NCBI GenBank assembly: GCA_947652115.1
Contig: OX393561.1
Span: forward strand, 41,101,508-41,165,507
DNA from: Blastomussa wellsi
Lineage: Eukaryota; Cnidaria; Anthozoa; Scleractinia; Plerogyridae
DNA: 64,000 nucleotides
Reading direction: 5' to 3'
A program made the translations under genes and the position numbers. Below, piece after piece: positions 33,660-45,825 of the stretch; position 1 is the first letter of the stretch, and each line of letters opens with the position of its first letter. The notes under the pieces are model-generated. The model was not told the origin of the DNA, searched no databases, and worked only from the letters and a program-made list of their open reading frames with translations.

Positions 33660-36600
33660 ATGAATTCCAAGTCGTGGCAACCAGTAAGTTACTTTATCCT
33701 CAGCAGCTGTGGGAATTACACGAAGCACGATTTAGACGCCACGGTTTTCGCTTCTCAAGTCATCACCGCGTCATTTTCAACCTTCTTTTACTTGGCCGTC
33801 CTGTTATTAAGCGCGGTGAGTGTTTGCAGCAAATCTTTGGCCAAAGTTATCTCGTCACAGGCAATTTTCGTTCTCTTCCTTATCGGAGCAATAATGGTCT
33901 CTGTAAACGTGCTCAACACGTCGGACAATAAGACAATCATGTTGTATCATCGCATCATCTCTGCTTTTGTGGTCGGAATCGTTTTCGTTCTGTTGGGCGC
34001 GTTTTGTTTCTTTACAAAGCCGACCACTTCACCAATTGTCCACACCCTTGGAGAACACGAGCCATCCATGGGTTTGGTCGTGATAATGATCACCATTCCT
34101 CTCAATATAATAGAACTGTTGCTTTTGATGGGAGCTGAAACATCTAAAGACGAAGCGCCACAATTGAAACGGGATTTAAGGGCGCTGTTGTTGACCGACG
34201 ATGTTATATACATCGCTCAAAAGTTCATGCAGGCCGGCGTATACATCTGGTTAAGGAACACAAGGGCGTGTGAATCTTACCGAGAAAACGCACAGTTTTA
34301 TTTCAAGATTTTGGCGTTTTTCAACTTCATCCAGTGGGTAGACACGCAAGTGAACGTGGAAAGTGACTTTTACTTAAATAAGGCCCGAGCGGTGTACGGC
34401 GGCTGGTTCGATGTGTTAGAAGCAATGTACAAAGCGCTCATGATCGATTTCCGTCTCTTATGCTCGCTGCTATTCCTCGAGCATTCTATTCAAATTCACC
34501 ACGAAGCGCATGGCGGCGCTGAAGCGGTTGATGCTGAAAATGATGAAGCAAGCGGTAGAATTGATGCAATGATGGTCGCTTCCGATCGGCAGCGCAGGAA
34601 CGTCGGATATCTGGTCGGGTTTTCCTGTTTTCTCGCTCCGTTTTTCTGCGCTGTTCAGTATGTACCCAAACTGCACCTTCCTGTCAGTATACGCGCTACC
34701 GCCACTTTCCTCATCTCAATCTGTATAGTTGCCTCTGGGATGGTTCTTCTGCTCAAGAACAGGCTGGATTTTGACAAGAAGGACAAAGAATCAATGAACG
34801 TTAAAATTATGGTGAGTACACTGCGAAAAAAATTGTTTCGATCTTTTATTTTACCTCATTTCTCGGGAGAGGGGGGTAGTGACATTCAGCGGGGATGTTA
34901 CGGGGGAAAATCAGCGATCCGAGCTGATCCGGTCCGACTTGTACCTGCCTATTATAAAAAGTACTGCAGATCGATTTGCAAAAAGGGTAACAGCTTTGAT
35001 TTCTAACAGGACAGTGGGATTCAAGTTTCGATCAACTTCAATAATAACGTGGTCATTTCATTTTTTTTATTTTCATTTTTAATTATAACATTTCACCACG
35101 AAGTGCAGTATCCATTTTTAATTTCTCAAATTTTCAGGTGTCTTGTTTGGGCGCTGTTGGTTTCGCGTGTTTGATGATCGACGCAGCTCTCGCAGAATTC
35201 TGGGCCGTCACTCAGCGCACCAGTCCAGATTGGGACGGCCCGGAGTGGGCTGGGCCAGAGCTGGCGTCGCGCGGTATCATAACAGTGTTCTTGATGGTTT
35301 TGTTCTTAAAAGTGAATGCGCGTGCCTTACCTTTTAAAAACGCTGACGTCAGGATCAATCACTTTCTTGTGCCAGTCCTGATGCTTGGAATTCTCGCTCA
35401 CTTCTCTGCTTGTTTGATTGACCAGTATATCGGTCCACTCGACAGAAAAATCAGGTTGGTAGTTTTCTGTTAAATGAAGAGTCTGTTGCGGAAGCACTAC
35501 TGCTCCCGCACTGCAAGCGAGCTTGCTCGCAGGCTTTGATCCAAATATATAAGCGCCCACTTGGAGATTGTGATTCGCCAGAATTTTTTGTATTACTTGA
35601 ACACATTTACGGTAACATAACATATTTCAGGTTAAAAATTCAAGATGATTTTCGCCCTTAGATATAATTACCATGAGAGTTCATTAAAATCCAGTCTCTG
35701 TTGCTTCAGCGCTACCCTTTTCCCAGAGGTTTTTCTTGACTTTTTCTTTCTCGCCGCTGAGAAAAGTCAAGAAAAACCTCTGGGACCAGGGTACTTCTGC
35801 AGCGTCTGGTCTAGCCTGCGTAGCCGGTGGGATTTGAGGGTGCGAGCTACTCACTCAGCATTCGCGGGCGAAGCCCACGGTCGAGGTCAAGCAGCAAAGC
35901 CGCTTCAACTCGACTCCTCACCAATCTCTCCACGGCTTTGCCGCTCCGACGACGGTCTCCCAAAAACAAAAGCGCTTCGCCGCGAATCCCGCCAGCTGAG
36001 CAGGCTACGTCTGATCGCTTTAGCATTTTGAGTGTGGCCTAGTGCACGTGGTTAGGGCGCTGTACTTGAAATCCGGGGGTCTCGGGTTCAAATCGTTCTC
36101 TCTACCGCCAGCTGGATTTGTCTTCGGTGGTCCTGACAAATTTAAAGCCATGGCACTTCCAGTTATAAAGTCATTGTTATAACTCTTAGGAAATCACTTA
36201 TCTATTCATTCACTTAATAATTATGTATTTATCTATAGCAAATTTTTTATTACATATCCCTATATTCGTATACTATATATATTTATAAACTTTTATGACA
36301 ATGTTTTGTTTTAACTCCTAGTATAGTTTTGACTGATTTAGAAGTATATTGATTAAAGGATTCAACTGTTCCACGCTTTGTAAATAGGTTTGCCTCCTGT
36401 CAGTTGGGATTTGTAACGAATTTCTCAAAACACACAAACAAGCAGCTCGAGTTACCACCACAAAACTAGCCTGCGTGGCAGGCGTCCGAAGGGGAGGGAG
36501 ATGGGGGAAAAACCAGCGAGGGAGCGAGGAGCGCTGGTTTTTTCCCCCCATCTCCCTCCCCTTCGGACGCCTGAAACGCAGGCTACCACAAAACTGCAGA

Positions 36601-36914
36601 GTCTGTAGCTTACGAGAGCTTGGAATATGTAATTGACAGCATCGTACTCTCTAACTTAATTTTGCAGATGTGAGATCAAAGAATCAAGTCTAAGGCTTCT
36701 TCATGAGGTGGGCCCGCCAATGTACCTGGGATTCTTAATCCATGTATTTTTGCATTTCCTTGTTTTGCATACAAGCATTGGTCGATCCAGGTCTCACGCG
36801 AACAACGAGTTGACCGCGTCGTTGCTGCCTTTCCGAGAAAATAACGACACTGTCAGATTTAAACAGATGCAGGGATGCTCGCATGCAGGAGTTCATGATT
36901 CCGATGCTACGTGA
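33660..36914 (+). CDS. Multi-pass membrane protein, about 12 spans (possibly otopetrin-like)
   Basis: Exons 33660-34811, 35138-35454 and 36668-36914, total 1716 nt, encode 571 aa. The start is the first ATG of the frame (MNSKSWQPV); the frame is open further upstream but lacks an ATG. Hydrophobic segments by eye include VITASFSTFFYLAVLLLSAV, AIFVLFLIGAIMVSV, AFVVGIVFVLLGAFCF, VIMITIPLNIIELLLLM, LVGFSCFLAPFFCAV, TFLISICIVASGMVLLL, GIITVFLMVLFL and VPVLMLGILAHFSACLI, about twelve in all. There are putative N-glycosylation sites near the N-terminus (GNYTK). Length and span number fit otopetrin proton channels, but I see no diagnostic motif, so transport function is a guess. Intron 2 contains two foldback elements and a SINE. 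Confidence 0.72.
35812..36007. mobile_element. Foldback MITE, TAGCCTGCG family, 9-bp target duplication
   Basis: It starts TAGCCTGCGTAGC and ends GAGCAGGCTA. CGTCTGGTC (35803-35811) and CGTCTGATC (36008-36016) flank it, a 9-bp duplication with one mismatch. It lies in intron 2 of the membrane-protein gene. A smaller hairpin (CCCAGAGGTTTTTCTTGAC and complement) sits just upstream at about 35718-35787. Confidence 0.65.
36033..36420 (+). mobile_element. tRNA-derived SINE
   Basis: The head has a box A-like TGGCCTAGTGCACGTGGTTA and a box B-like GGGTTCAAATC at tRNA-like spacing. The tail shares GCCTCCTGTCAGTTGGGATT with the copy at 51213-51400. It is not a functional tRNA: no cloverleaf forms beyond the head. 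Confidence 0.6.
36467..36585. mobile_element. Foldback MITE with exact 9-bp target duplication
   Basis: It starts TAGCCTGCGTGGCAGGCG and ends CGCCTGAAACGCAGGCTA, 119 bp. The arms run through GTCCGAAGGGGAGGGAGATG and its complement. CCACAAAAC flanks it at 36458-36466 and 36586-36594. The 9-bp duplication points to Mutator-type mobilisation. It lies 82 bp before the last exon of the membrane-protein gene. Confidence 0.8.
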
Positions 36915-36970
36915 ATTGGATCATCAGATCTGCTGACCATGTTTCTGAACGATGCAAGAATATGCAAAAA

Positions 36971-36976
36971 AATAAA
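36971..36976 (+). promoter_or_regulatory. Polyadenylation signal of membrane-protein gene
   Basis: AATAAA lies 57 bp after the stop codon at 36914, followed by GT-rich sequence. Confidence 0.55.
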
Positions 36977-36984
36977 GGTTGGAC

Positions 36985-37072
36985 TGAGTGAGTGACTGAC
37001 TGACAATTGACCGACTGACTGACTGACTGACTGACTGACTGACTGACTGACTGACTGACTGACTGACTGACT
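36985..37072. repeat. GACT tetranucleotide microsatellite
   Basis: Near-perfect tandem GACT units follow the membrane-protein gene. The minus-strand open frame across it (a QSVS repeat) is an artefact. Confidence 0.85.
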
Positions 37073-38674
37073 AAAACCTCTATTCAAATAGACCATATTC
37101 ACGATAGCCGCCATGATGGTTTTCGTATCATAATGCAAATTAGCCACGTTGTCTGCCAGGTGGCAAACATTGAAATGATACCGTTTCTAGGAAAATCGGA
37201 CGGTCTAAATAGTGAAGTATCTGCGGTAAAGCGACATTTGAGAGCCAAGTTATGAAACAATGATTTCATTGTAAGTCTGGTTTTAATTTACAGTTACTCG
37301 ATATCTTGACTTGTTAACTACGCAAGCCGTTTTCTTTATTGTAAAAGTGCCAAGATTGCGTTAAACTTAGAATATTTAAAGCACAAAACATAAACCAAAG
37401 CATGGCTCTGAATTAAGAAACCAGCTGAAATTTAAAATAAAATGAAAATAAAATGTTCGACATACTATAAACTCAACGAAGCTATTAAAAGTAGGGTATG
37501 AACTCTTCCAATCACTTAGTTAGTTACGGACTAACGGACTGACTGACCTGACAGACCGACCAACTGACAGACTCTGTTTGCCTGTCTATAGATGACTGAT
37601 TGAGTTAATTGACTGAATGCCTGCCCGCCCGCCTGCAGGACCACCTGACCGAGTGCCGGGCGATCCCATTATTGACTACCTTGCTCGCTGATACACCGAC
37701 GTACTCGCCGTGGCCTCTTTAGCTTATGCGGCGCCCACGTTTATGTATTCGATCAGAGGCTTATCACCCTGTTCTATTTAATAAGCTTCTAATTCGATTC
37801 AGTAAAATGTACTAAGCCGGAAGTACCTGTATTCTGACCTCAGTTCCGCACATCAGTCAGTTTATTCTAACAGAAAATCTGTAGTGAGCTTGGTCATTTA
37901 CTGGGATAACATTTAAACACATACGTCCTGTGTGCAACTTGAGGATCAGTGCTCATGCATGTTGAAATCGACAGTATTAATTGTAATTCGAAAGTGTAGC
38001 GTAGCATAGCATTGCATAGGGCAGCCAAGCAAAGCATACCATACCATAGCATAGCATAGCCTAGCGAAGCGTAGCGTAGGGTATATCGAGGGTATAGTAC
38101 TTTAGGGTTGCAAGGTTGGCGCAGTGGTGAGATTGTTCACCTCCTACCAATGTGGCCCGGGTTCGATTCCGGCCCATATGTGGGTTGAGTTTGTTGTTTA
38201 TTCCCTCCTCGTTCCGAGGGATTGGATTTCCTCGGGGTTTTCTGTTTTTCTTCGCTGCTCAAAAACCGACATTTCTAAATTTCAATTCGACCTGGACAGA
38301 GGACCCGCATGAAAACCAGTTGAGGGCTTCCTCACTAGGCTTCCTCTCTAGATATCTAGCTTCAATTGTTAATCTGCCTAATTATGGAAAATAGCAAAAG
38401 CTGAAGAAATTATTTTAATATTGTACTAGACTTTATTATCCCTCACAAGAACCTTACAGATGAATACGGACAATAATATTTGGACTGGCTGAATTTTCAT
38501 TAAATTGTAGTTGTGTTGTCTCAAATTCCTCATTATATGATAAGTCAGTGCTTTCCTCCGCTGGCCGTACAAACTTACGTTCGTTACGGTTAATTAAAAT
38601 TTTAAAATTAAAGGACCAATTTGTACAAAAAGGGAAGGGAATCTGTGTTTAATCATTTCAGTGCAGGCTACAAG
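37073..38674. other. Intergenic region
   Basis: No exon is supported here. It contains an irregular GCATA/GCGTA array (about 37996-38095) and a SINE head. AATAAA on the minus strand at 38432-38437 is a candidate COTL1 polyadenylation signal, about 240 bp beyond its stop. Confidence 0.5.
38105..38320 (+). mobile_element. tRNA-derived SINE
   Basis: GGTTGGCGCAGTGGTGAGA (box A-like) and GGGTTCGATTCC (box B-like) are spaced as in a tRNA head. The downstream GGGATTGGATTTCCTCGGGG region is unrelated to tRNA. Confidence 0.6.
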
Positions 38675-41600
38675 CTATTTTCCAACACCATAGTTTGCTC
38701 CTCCGGCCTTCACAAGAATTGCTTTTACATGATTAAGTTCGAGTTCATCGTTGTCACTCGTCAAGATTTCCGCTGCAAAATTCTGCAAACAAAGTAAAAG
38801 AAACAGGCTAATTGGAGATGAATCTGATTTTCTTGAGAGCTGCTTTTCAAATAAACCAAAGCTTGGCAAAAGATAAAAGGTATCATGAATGCGGTCAAAT
38901 AGCAATTTGATGAAAAAAATGTTTTGCTGTATGATCTCAGTTTTTCAAGTTTTGGGGCTGTTGGCCAGAAAAGATCCATACTCCAAAAAATACGTAGCGT
39001 GGAAATAATAAGTGAAATAATAAGTGAAAATCCGCGGATCTCTGTATAACTATAATTCAGTCATGCATCACTGAGTAATTGTTAGGGTCAGAACGGTGGG
39101 GGAATTGAACACGCAAAGTAGAGAGAAGACCATTTTTAGAATATTTTAAAGGCGGCTTTTTTGCAGTTAACTTTTTATTATTTTTGATTGTTTGAGTCTA
39201 TTTTTAAGAGTTGTTAGGTGTCAAACTCTTTAAATAAAGATAATTATTAGTCTGTTTTAGCCTCAATTTCTAGACATCTATTTCGCGCGCACCCAAAACA
39301 AGACGTCTGAAAATTAAGGCTAGGTCCGCATCAGTTATACAGTTTCAATTTTATAACTGTTTTTTACTGAAATATTACCTGTATTACTTGTTTAACAGCA
39401 GATTTGTCTGTACTGACTTTAGCCTTGTTCATCGATGAAACACTTTCACCGATCCACGTTATGAAAGCAAACTTGGCTCGCTTGCTCAGCTCGTCTCCAG
39501 TCTCTATGCGGACATATCCGTAGGCGCGGTCACCCTCTATTAAGAAAACGTTTGCAATAGGTATATTCATGGGGGAGTGGTATCAGGCAACCGAGTGTGC
39601 GCAGTAGTAATTGAATGGTTGCTTAGGGCGTAGTGAATAGAGTACTGAGAATGGTTATGAAGCTCGACAAATTTCTTTGTTAAGCTAATATATTTTTCCC
39701 TTGGGAGTGTTCAAAACAGAATCGTTGTTTTCTTCTGTCTGAACAACTAACCAATAGAAACGTCTCTTTTATGTAATTCATGCAACATAAATTTTTGCAG
39801 CTTGGCTTGTTCCGTGATTCATAATCATTTTCCTTTATTTATAACCATGCTAAACAAGTGCTTCCCAGATGATTCGCCATTATTCGTTTACTGAATGCTG
39901 GCGGATTTTTCACTTGATAGGTCTTGATATGTAACTATGATTCCACGCCGCCGCGATTTTCTCAGTGACGTGAAACACGATCAGATGAGAAAATCGGCTG
40001 AACATACGGCAGCGAGAAAAACATCATCATTCATCATCATTTATTGGAATATCTAATATAATACAAATTTACAGATTTGTACAACCCACATATAGCAAAG
40101 CTAATCGAGGCGGGTTGTACAACTTACAATGAAATTTAGCAAAAATACATTAATATTAAAATTAGGTAAATGAATAAAATAAATAAGTAAATAAATAAAT
40201 ATAAATAGGTATACACATATACCAATAGACATATACAAATACACATAAACAAATAGCTAGGATTTACAAAACATGAGAAATTAATAATAATAATGGCTAC
40301 TGAGTTTAATTAGTAATAATTAGTAATTTTTAACATTAAAGTAGAGACATCAACATAATCATCCTCACTGCCAAGTACCGCAAGTAAAAATTGATGAATT
40401 TTATTTTTGAAAGGTTTTTTTCTAAGTTTACCAAGCGAGAAATCCGGCCATTCTACACGTGTGGGCGTGGTAATATAACAAACATTTTCGAGGAAAACAA
40501 AGCTTTGGGTGACGTCTTTAATAGCAACAGATGGACTGACACTTCATTCGCCCCTTTGCCCGGTATTGATGTGTCTTCAAAGTTAGATATAAAGTGCCGA
40601 ATTTCTAACCTCTCCCCCACCCCCCCTTCCCAGATCAGATTAAATGTTTCCGGTGTCAACACTTGTCAGTAATTTTTCACCACAGCAGTGGAATGAAACA
40701 AGAAACGCAATGATTATTTTGCCTTCTGTCCGTCCGACGCATGTTCCCATTTTGTAAGTAATCCGTACTTTTTTGTAAGTAGCCGACCGCGACTTATTTT
40801 GCTATCATTTTATTTTTCTACCTGAAAGAAGGCAAGGTCACAGTACAAGTCAGAATCTAACCCAGAACCATTACTTTGACCGTAGTTGGCAAATCAGCGG
40901 TGCTGCGGACACCCTATTTCTTTCAGATTTAGCGCTTATATTTTTACTCTTGTGGTTTGCGGAAAACTCCGGACTATTCGCAAGTTGGGCTATAAAATAG
41001 ACATTTTCAAGCCTAGTTTCCATTATTTTCTTCGAAAGAACTCCAGAAGTTCTAACAGCTCATTTACGGTACGCGTGTTGCCATTTGCCTCAGTATCAAA
41101 CCGAGTCCTTATGCGAAGCATGCTTTCGACCAATTAACATGAAAATGAACGTGCAGGTGAAATTCATTTCCATATTAATAGTTTTGACACGGAGGACAAC
41201 TTGGAAATGGCCTTTTCTTTTAATATCTCGCTGATTTTCTACCGAGCTTTGAAGTGCCTTGAATAAAAAAAATAGCGTTTAATGGTATAGTTTGTTTTTC
41301 GAAAAGGACAAAAACAAATAATGTTAAAGCGAGGTTCCAATTTCTTGGGAGACTGGGGCAAGTTATGATGAAGAAACGATAAAGAGAAGCAGTTGGCAAA
41401 TTGGGTGGATCTGGAGATATTTTGGAATGGGATATTTCCAGGCCATAGTCGACGTGTGTGAGCACACACTGATCAGGGTGAAATTTCCTTCGCGGCCATG
41501 GTATCCGCAATACTGAAAAGGTTTGAGAAATCGTTTTTACGTCACAGTGACGTCAAATTCGAACTTAACGCGACGAAAAATCGGATTTTTCTCTTTTTAA

Positions 41601-43956
41601 CATCTACTAACAACGCTATTTTTTTTTTCATTTCATAGGCACCTTAAGGAAGCAACAGAATCTTGCATAAAATTGAAATACTGCTTATAGATATACCAAC
41701 CAGTAAAATGAGATAGAAATTCTTGGTAGTCTGTCCCTGATGCGATGTGAACGATGGCCTTGCCGTCGTATTTAAAGACAGCCCTGACATTGAAGACAAA
41801 ACAACACAAATTGCAATCAAAGCGTTATAACCCTATTCATTACGGCTAAACTTTTAGAAAGAAGAAAACTTAGAAAGTAGCCTTCAAAATGCTGAGCCTA
41901 TATCTGGTCACCTGTGGGAGATGGCCGCTCATGAGAGGACGCAATGCCCCGTAGTTGAGCATTGATGCATCAGTCGATTTAATTTCCCTCTCATGCAGTC
42001 TATCCCCACACCCCAGGCAATAGTGCGGCATTTGTACATAATTTCCATTCCGGGGATCGGGCATAAGCCTCAGTTTCCCCTAATCAAAACACAGTCCCAA
42101 TTACCCGCAGGTATTCGAACAACTTGCGTTTGACTTTCTGATCTAAAGTAATACGTATACGTCAAGATAGAACAGAAATGGGATGCTTTTTTACTAACAG
42201 AATGCAATATTTTAGTTCTAATATCATGGGTGACTGCCATGGCAACGTTTGGCACGAAATTTCTCGATGGAATAAAAGATAAACCCACAGTTCTTGGGGA
42301 AATTTGTCACCCATGATATTAAAAGGTAATCAAATCTTATACTCGTGAAATTAGGAAATAATTTCACTTGTGTTTTGTCAAAATTCTTATTTCCCGAGCC
42401 TTTAGCCTGTGAACAAGCTCCGGCTAAAAGGAAGGGCCGGTGAAGTAATGGCCGCAAGGAATTTAGCCCGGGCTTTGTGGGGACGGGGTGGGCCTTCCTG
42501 TCCACCCTTCCCACCTCCTCTCCCCGACACGGCGGAAAAACGCATCGTGCACGCGCATGACGTCATGATTTCTCGAGGTTTTCTTGATGTGGTCATCGTC
42601 AGCAAGGGAGGTCAAGGTACATCGCTGGTATAATTTTAGTCCAAACGCGCGAACTTGCGAGCTGATATAGCAGAAATTTGTAAGCAAAATTATGAAGGTG
42701 GAAATTGAGAGGTCAATAAACATAAAACAATCTACCTCTAGTATAAATCTTAAAATTAAATATTTAAAAATTGCCAAAATGTTCGCATTCTCTCGTTTTT
42801 CCGCACTGACCTCTCACCTCACCCCTAGTCTCCTTCGCAGCCGTTTTTGAGGATGTCACGCAACGCGTGCGTCACATCCCAAAAAGAGCCTGTTCACGGG
42901 CTAAAATAGCCTGTTCCAGATCTGGTACGGCGTTCGGATAGTGACGAACAGCGCGAAAGAAAACGAGCGAAAAATCTGGAGGGTTGATGGAGAGAGGATT
43001 TTTTTCTGCTCGCTCCACTATCCGAACGCATGGAACAGGCTAACTAAGCTAAAAATATGCTTCGTTGGAGTTTAAATTGCTTTTTGTGGAGTTATGCTGC
43101 CAAACATTACATTTAAATATTAAACAATTTTCACACTGCCTATTTTCCTGTGTGGGTAATATCTTGCACAATATAAATATTAATATGTTATACGCATGAA
43201 AAATGTCCTGCCTTTCTTGAATTTGCCACGTATGAATTATATTTAATTTCAAATCTGTCTAAAAACGTCTTGCTGCTATATGTCTTATTACCTTACATGG
43301 CATTTTTGGCGAACCGGGAATTTTGCGGTGCACTAGAAAAGGTACGCCTAACAACCTGACCGAATCCCCTGCAAAGGATGCGAAAACAAATATTGCGAAA
43401 AATAAATAACTTACCAGTTGATAATGCACTTTCTAGTTAAATATTTCTACAAACAAATTTTCAGATTTGCTATGCAGAATTATCACAAAAAGAATGGCTA
43501 ATATAATACTCGTCACATAAAAGCAAACTATTAGACAACGATCAACATCAGTAATTATTTCCGCAAATTTTTCTCGGAGATTTTAATCTTTTGAGCCGGT
43601 CTAAGAGGCCTCTTGGTAAGACATGTCCTGTCCAAACAAAGTTCTCAAATATCCTTCTCAAAATTCACTTCTTAAATAATCACTTATTTTCTTCAAATAT
43701 TCGTACCAGAATAATTTAGTATATGTGGAAATTTCAAATGTTTTCGAGTACGAGTCAAAAGCGTCACCACCCTTCGCGACTGCGATATAATCGACGAGTC
43801 AATTTTATGACCGCAACCTGGCCAAAGTGATATTTGTTTTATACCGGCGTTCTTGTGAAAACGGACAAAAAATTCTACTCACCAATTGGTTTCCGAAGTA
43901 TCTTCTCGAACGTCGAGGTAAGCTTTTGCCATAGCGTCTTTGTCGATCTCCGTCAT
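38675..43956 (-). CDS. COTL1: Coactosin-like protein
   Basis: Exons 43883-43956, 41701-41783, 39379-39536 and 38675-38782, total 423 nt, encode 140 aa (human is 142 by memory). Coactosin is an ADF-homology protein that binds F-actin. Landmarks: MTEIDKDAMAKAYLDVRED at the N-terminus, FKYDGKAIV in exon 2, and TGDELSKRAKFAFITWIGE in exon 3. Exon 3 also contains KAKVSTDKSAVKQVIQ, and the C-terminus is ILVKAGGANYGVGK. All junctions are GT-AG and in phase. Introns 1 and 2 hold MITEs. The protein should be cytosolic and tied to the actin cytoskeleton. Confidence 0.93.
42220..42320. mobile_element. Small MITE with AATATCATGGGTGAC termini
   Basis: Exact 15-bp inverted ends at 42220-42234 and 42306-42320 enclose a 101-bp element in COTL1 intron 1. 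The target duplication is unclear (possibly TA). Confidence 0.65.
42907..43042. mobile_element. Foldback MITE with TAGCCTGTTCCA termini
   Basis: It starts TAGCCTGTTCCA and ends TGGAACAGGCTA; inner arms include CGTTCGGATAGTG and its complement. It shares its TAGCCTG start with the elements at 35812 and 36467. I see no convincing target duplication. It lies in COTL1 intron 1. Confidence 0.65.
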
Positions 43957-44986
43957 GGTAGAAATGCTAAATTAACGCTACACAAAGTTTTCACGTGCGC
44001 GCGTATGCGGTGTGATCGAACAATCGATAATCGCGTTCGGTCGTTAAATAGTACAATTTGCATGACGTCAGTTAACATATTAATTAGAACGTTAATGAGT
44101 GCTGAAGGAAGTTTGTGTAAATGAGCTTCCGTCTGGCGTGATCGACAAAATTAACGAAGAATCGAAAGCGAAATTCGGAAGACAGAATGAATGGAAAAAG
44201 CGGAGCGTTAAGAATTTCGCAGTGGGTTACATGTTGTGTATAATTGCGATAGGAAACAGCGGTGTCATCCTCCCCAGAAAAGTCGAAATCCGGTAGAGCG
44301 CTTATCAATTGACTATTCATCCACAAAGATGCTTCAAATATTTTTCAATATATTCCTCAAAAATTTGGCTGTAAGCATGAAAAATTGCTTCTTTCGCATA
44401 TGGGATCTCTGATGACCCATACGGGAGCCCGCGAGGTTCGGTTTGTATCAAGAGTTCCCTGCTGGATAATAATCGAAATCCGGAGCCCCATTGTGTCACG
44501 AGCTAAGTGGAGTGGGATTTCAAGAAATTCGCAAGCCAATAGTTTTTTGCAGGCCCGTAGGCAGGTTTTTTGGCGGAAGGGTCCGATCCAACGAGGAGAC
44601 AGACCAAACGAGCGGCGGAGGCCAACTACATACACTAGGGGCTCCGGGGACCGGGGGCATGACTCCCCAGCAAATTTTGAAAATTAGGTTGTCTAGTGTC
44701 TGTGACTGCATTTCGTACGTTTTGAAGGAAGTATGATATGAAAATAGGCCGCCAAATTGCAAAAGCGAGCTTAAAAACGTGGATGTTACTCAAACTTTTG
44801 AACTTCAAAATTGATTTTTTTTTGGCGCAGAGACTACTTTTCGTATATATGTATTTTACAGTTTTAGAAAATAATGATCTAGAAACGGAAATAAATCGTT
44901 GGTCGACAAGAAAAGTGGACCTCCGCAGCCTGAGGGGGAATGCGGGCGCACCCGTCGCACCCTAGGACCCTACAGGCCTAAAATAT

Positions 44987-45380
44987 ATGGAGAAAGACTT
45001 CAAAAATGCATCGAAACCGGTCGCGCGACACTTCAATCTGCCAAATCATTCTAAGCAACATATGGCAGTCTGTGGCCTTTCCCTTCACCAAGGAAACACG
45101 GAAAGCCGTAAAACTCTAGAACAAAAATTTATTTTTCAAATCGGCACTCTTAATCCTCACGGTATCAACGAACGCTTTTCATTCAACTAATTTATTCCCA
45201 AGTTTTCACGTTACCAGGCACCAGCCAATAGCGAAGCTCCATCTTTCTGTATATAAAGACACACGACGCACAATTCCTTGATTCGCTCCGACGAAGGGCT
45301 AACGCTCGAAACGTCAGCACTTGAATCTCTTTACGGTGGCCAATTGACATTATCAACCCAGTTGATAAAACCAAATTATA
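44987..45380 (+). mobile_element. Penelope-like element, 5'-truncated 3' end
   Basis: Frame 44987-45190 encodes 67 aa including HFNLPNHSKQHMAV and RKTLEQKFIFQIGTLNPHG. This is typical of the C-terminal part of the GIY-YIG nuclease domain of Penelope-like retroelements. The GIY and YIG motifs and the reverse transcriptase are missing. Downstream is a hammerhead-like core (45286-45318), CTTTACGGTGGCCAATTGAC, and the hairpin TTATCAACCCAGTTGATAA. The last 100 bp match 17131-17230. Confidence 0.75.
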
Positions 45381-45389
45381 TTGTTATAC

Positions 45390-45434
<45 letters not shown>

Positions 45435-45440
45435 CTATAT

Positions 45441-45794
45441 CTGTTCTTGTTGGCCGAGTGCCTTCTGTGACGTTTTCCATTGAATACAATATCATAATAA
45501 TATTGTGCCCCTAATAATCAAAACAGAACCTATAAAGTTTTATGAACATTTCAGAAATACAATAAACAATGGAAGCATTGCATACTATCAGCTGTTGTAT
45601 AAAATTTTAGAATTTTAATGTTTCGAGCATTATGATCCACTTCCGTAGCAACACGCGATCGCCAACAACGCGCTTTCTTTTGACCCCAAATTAACAGATT
45701 CGTAATATGATTTTATGAAAGCGAAATTTTAAACAGAACAACAATCGGTGTTTCGTACCGCAAGCTTTAACGATATCAACCTACTGATCTTAAA
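45441..45794. repeat. Inverted duplication, arm A
   Basis: This 354-bp segment is the reverse complement of 47888-48227, with small indels near the middle. It lies upstream of ankyrin exon 1. Penelope end motifs in the same orientation lie at 45350-45380 and 45795-45825, on either side. Confidence 0.85.
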
Positions 45795-45825
45795 TTATCA
45801 ACCCAGTTGATAAAACCAAATTATA
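45795..45825 (+). mobile_element. Isolated Penelope-like terminal motif
   Basis: TTATCAACCCAGTTGATAA and the following AACCAAATTATA repeat the last 31 bp of the element that ends at 45380, with none of the preceding sequence. Confidence 0.7.

Noticed and set aside
36033..36110. Functional tRNA gene
   Set aside because: Box A and B resemblance is present, but the acceptor and other stems do not form; it is a SINE head. The same applies at 38105 and 51213.
36893..37147. Minus-strand frame with repeated QSVS
   Set aside because: It is the translation of the GACT microsatellite and has no other support.
37996..38095. CRISPR-like or regulatory array of GCATA units
   Set aside because: Units are short and irregular with no spacers, in an animal genome; it is simple-sequence drift.
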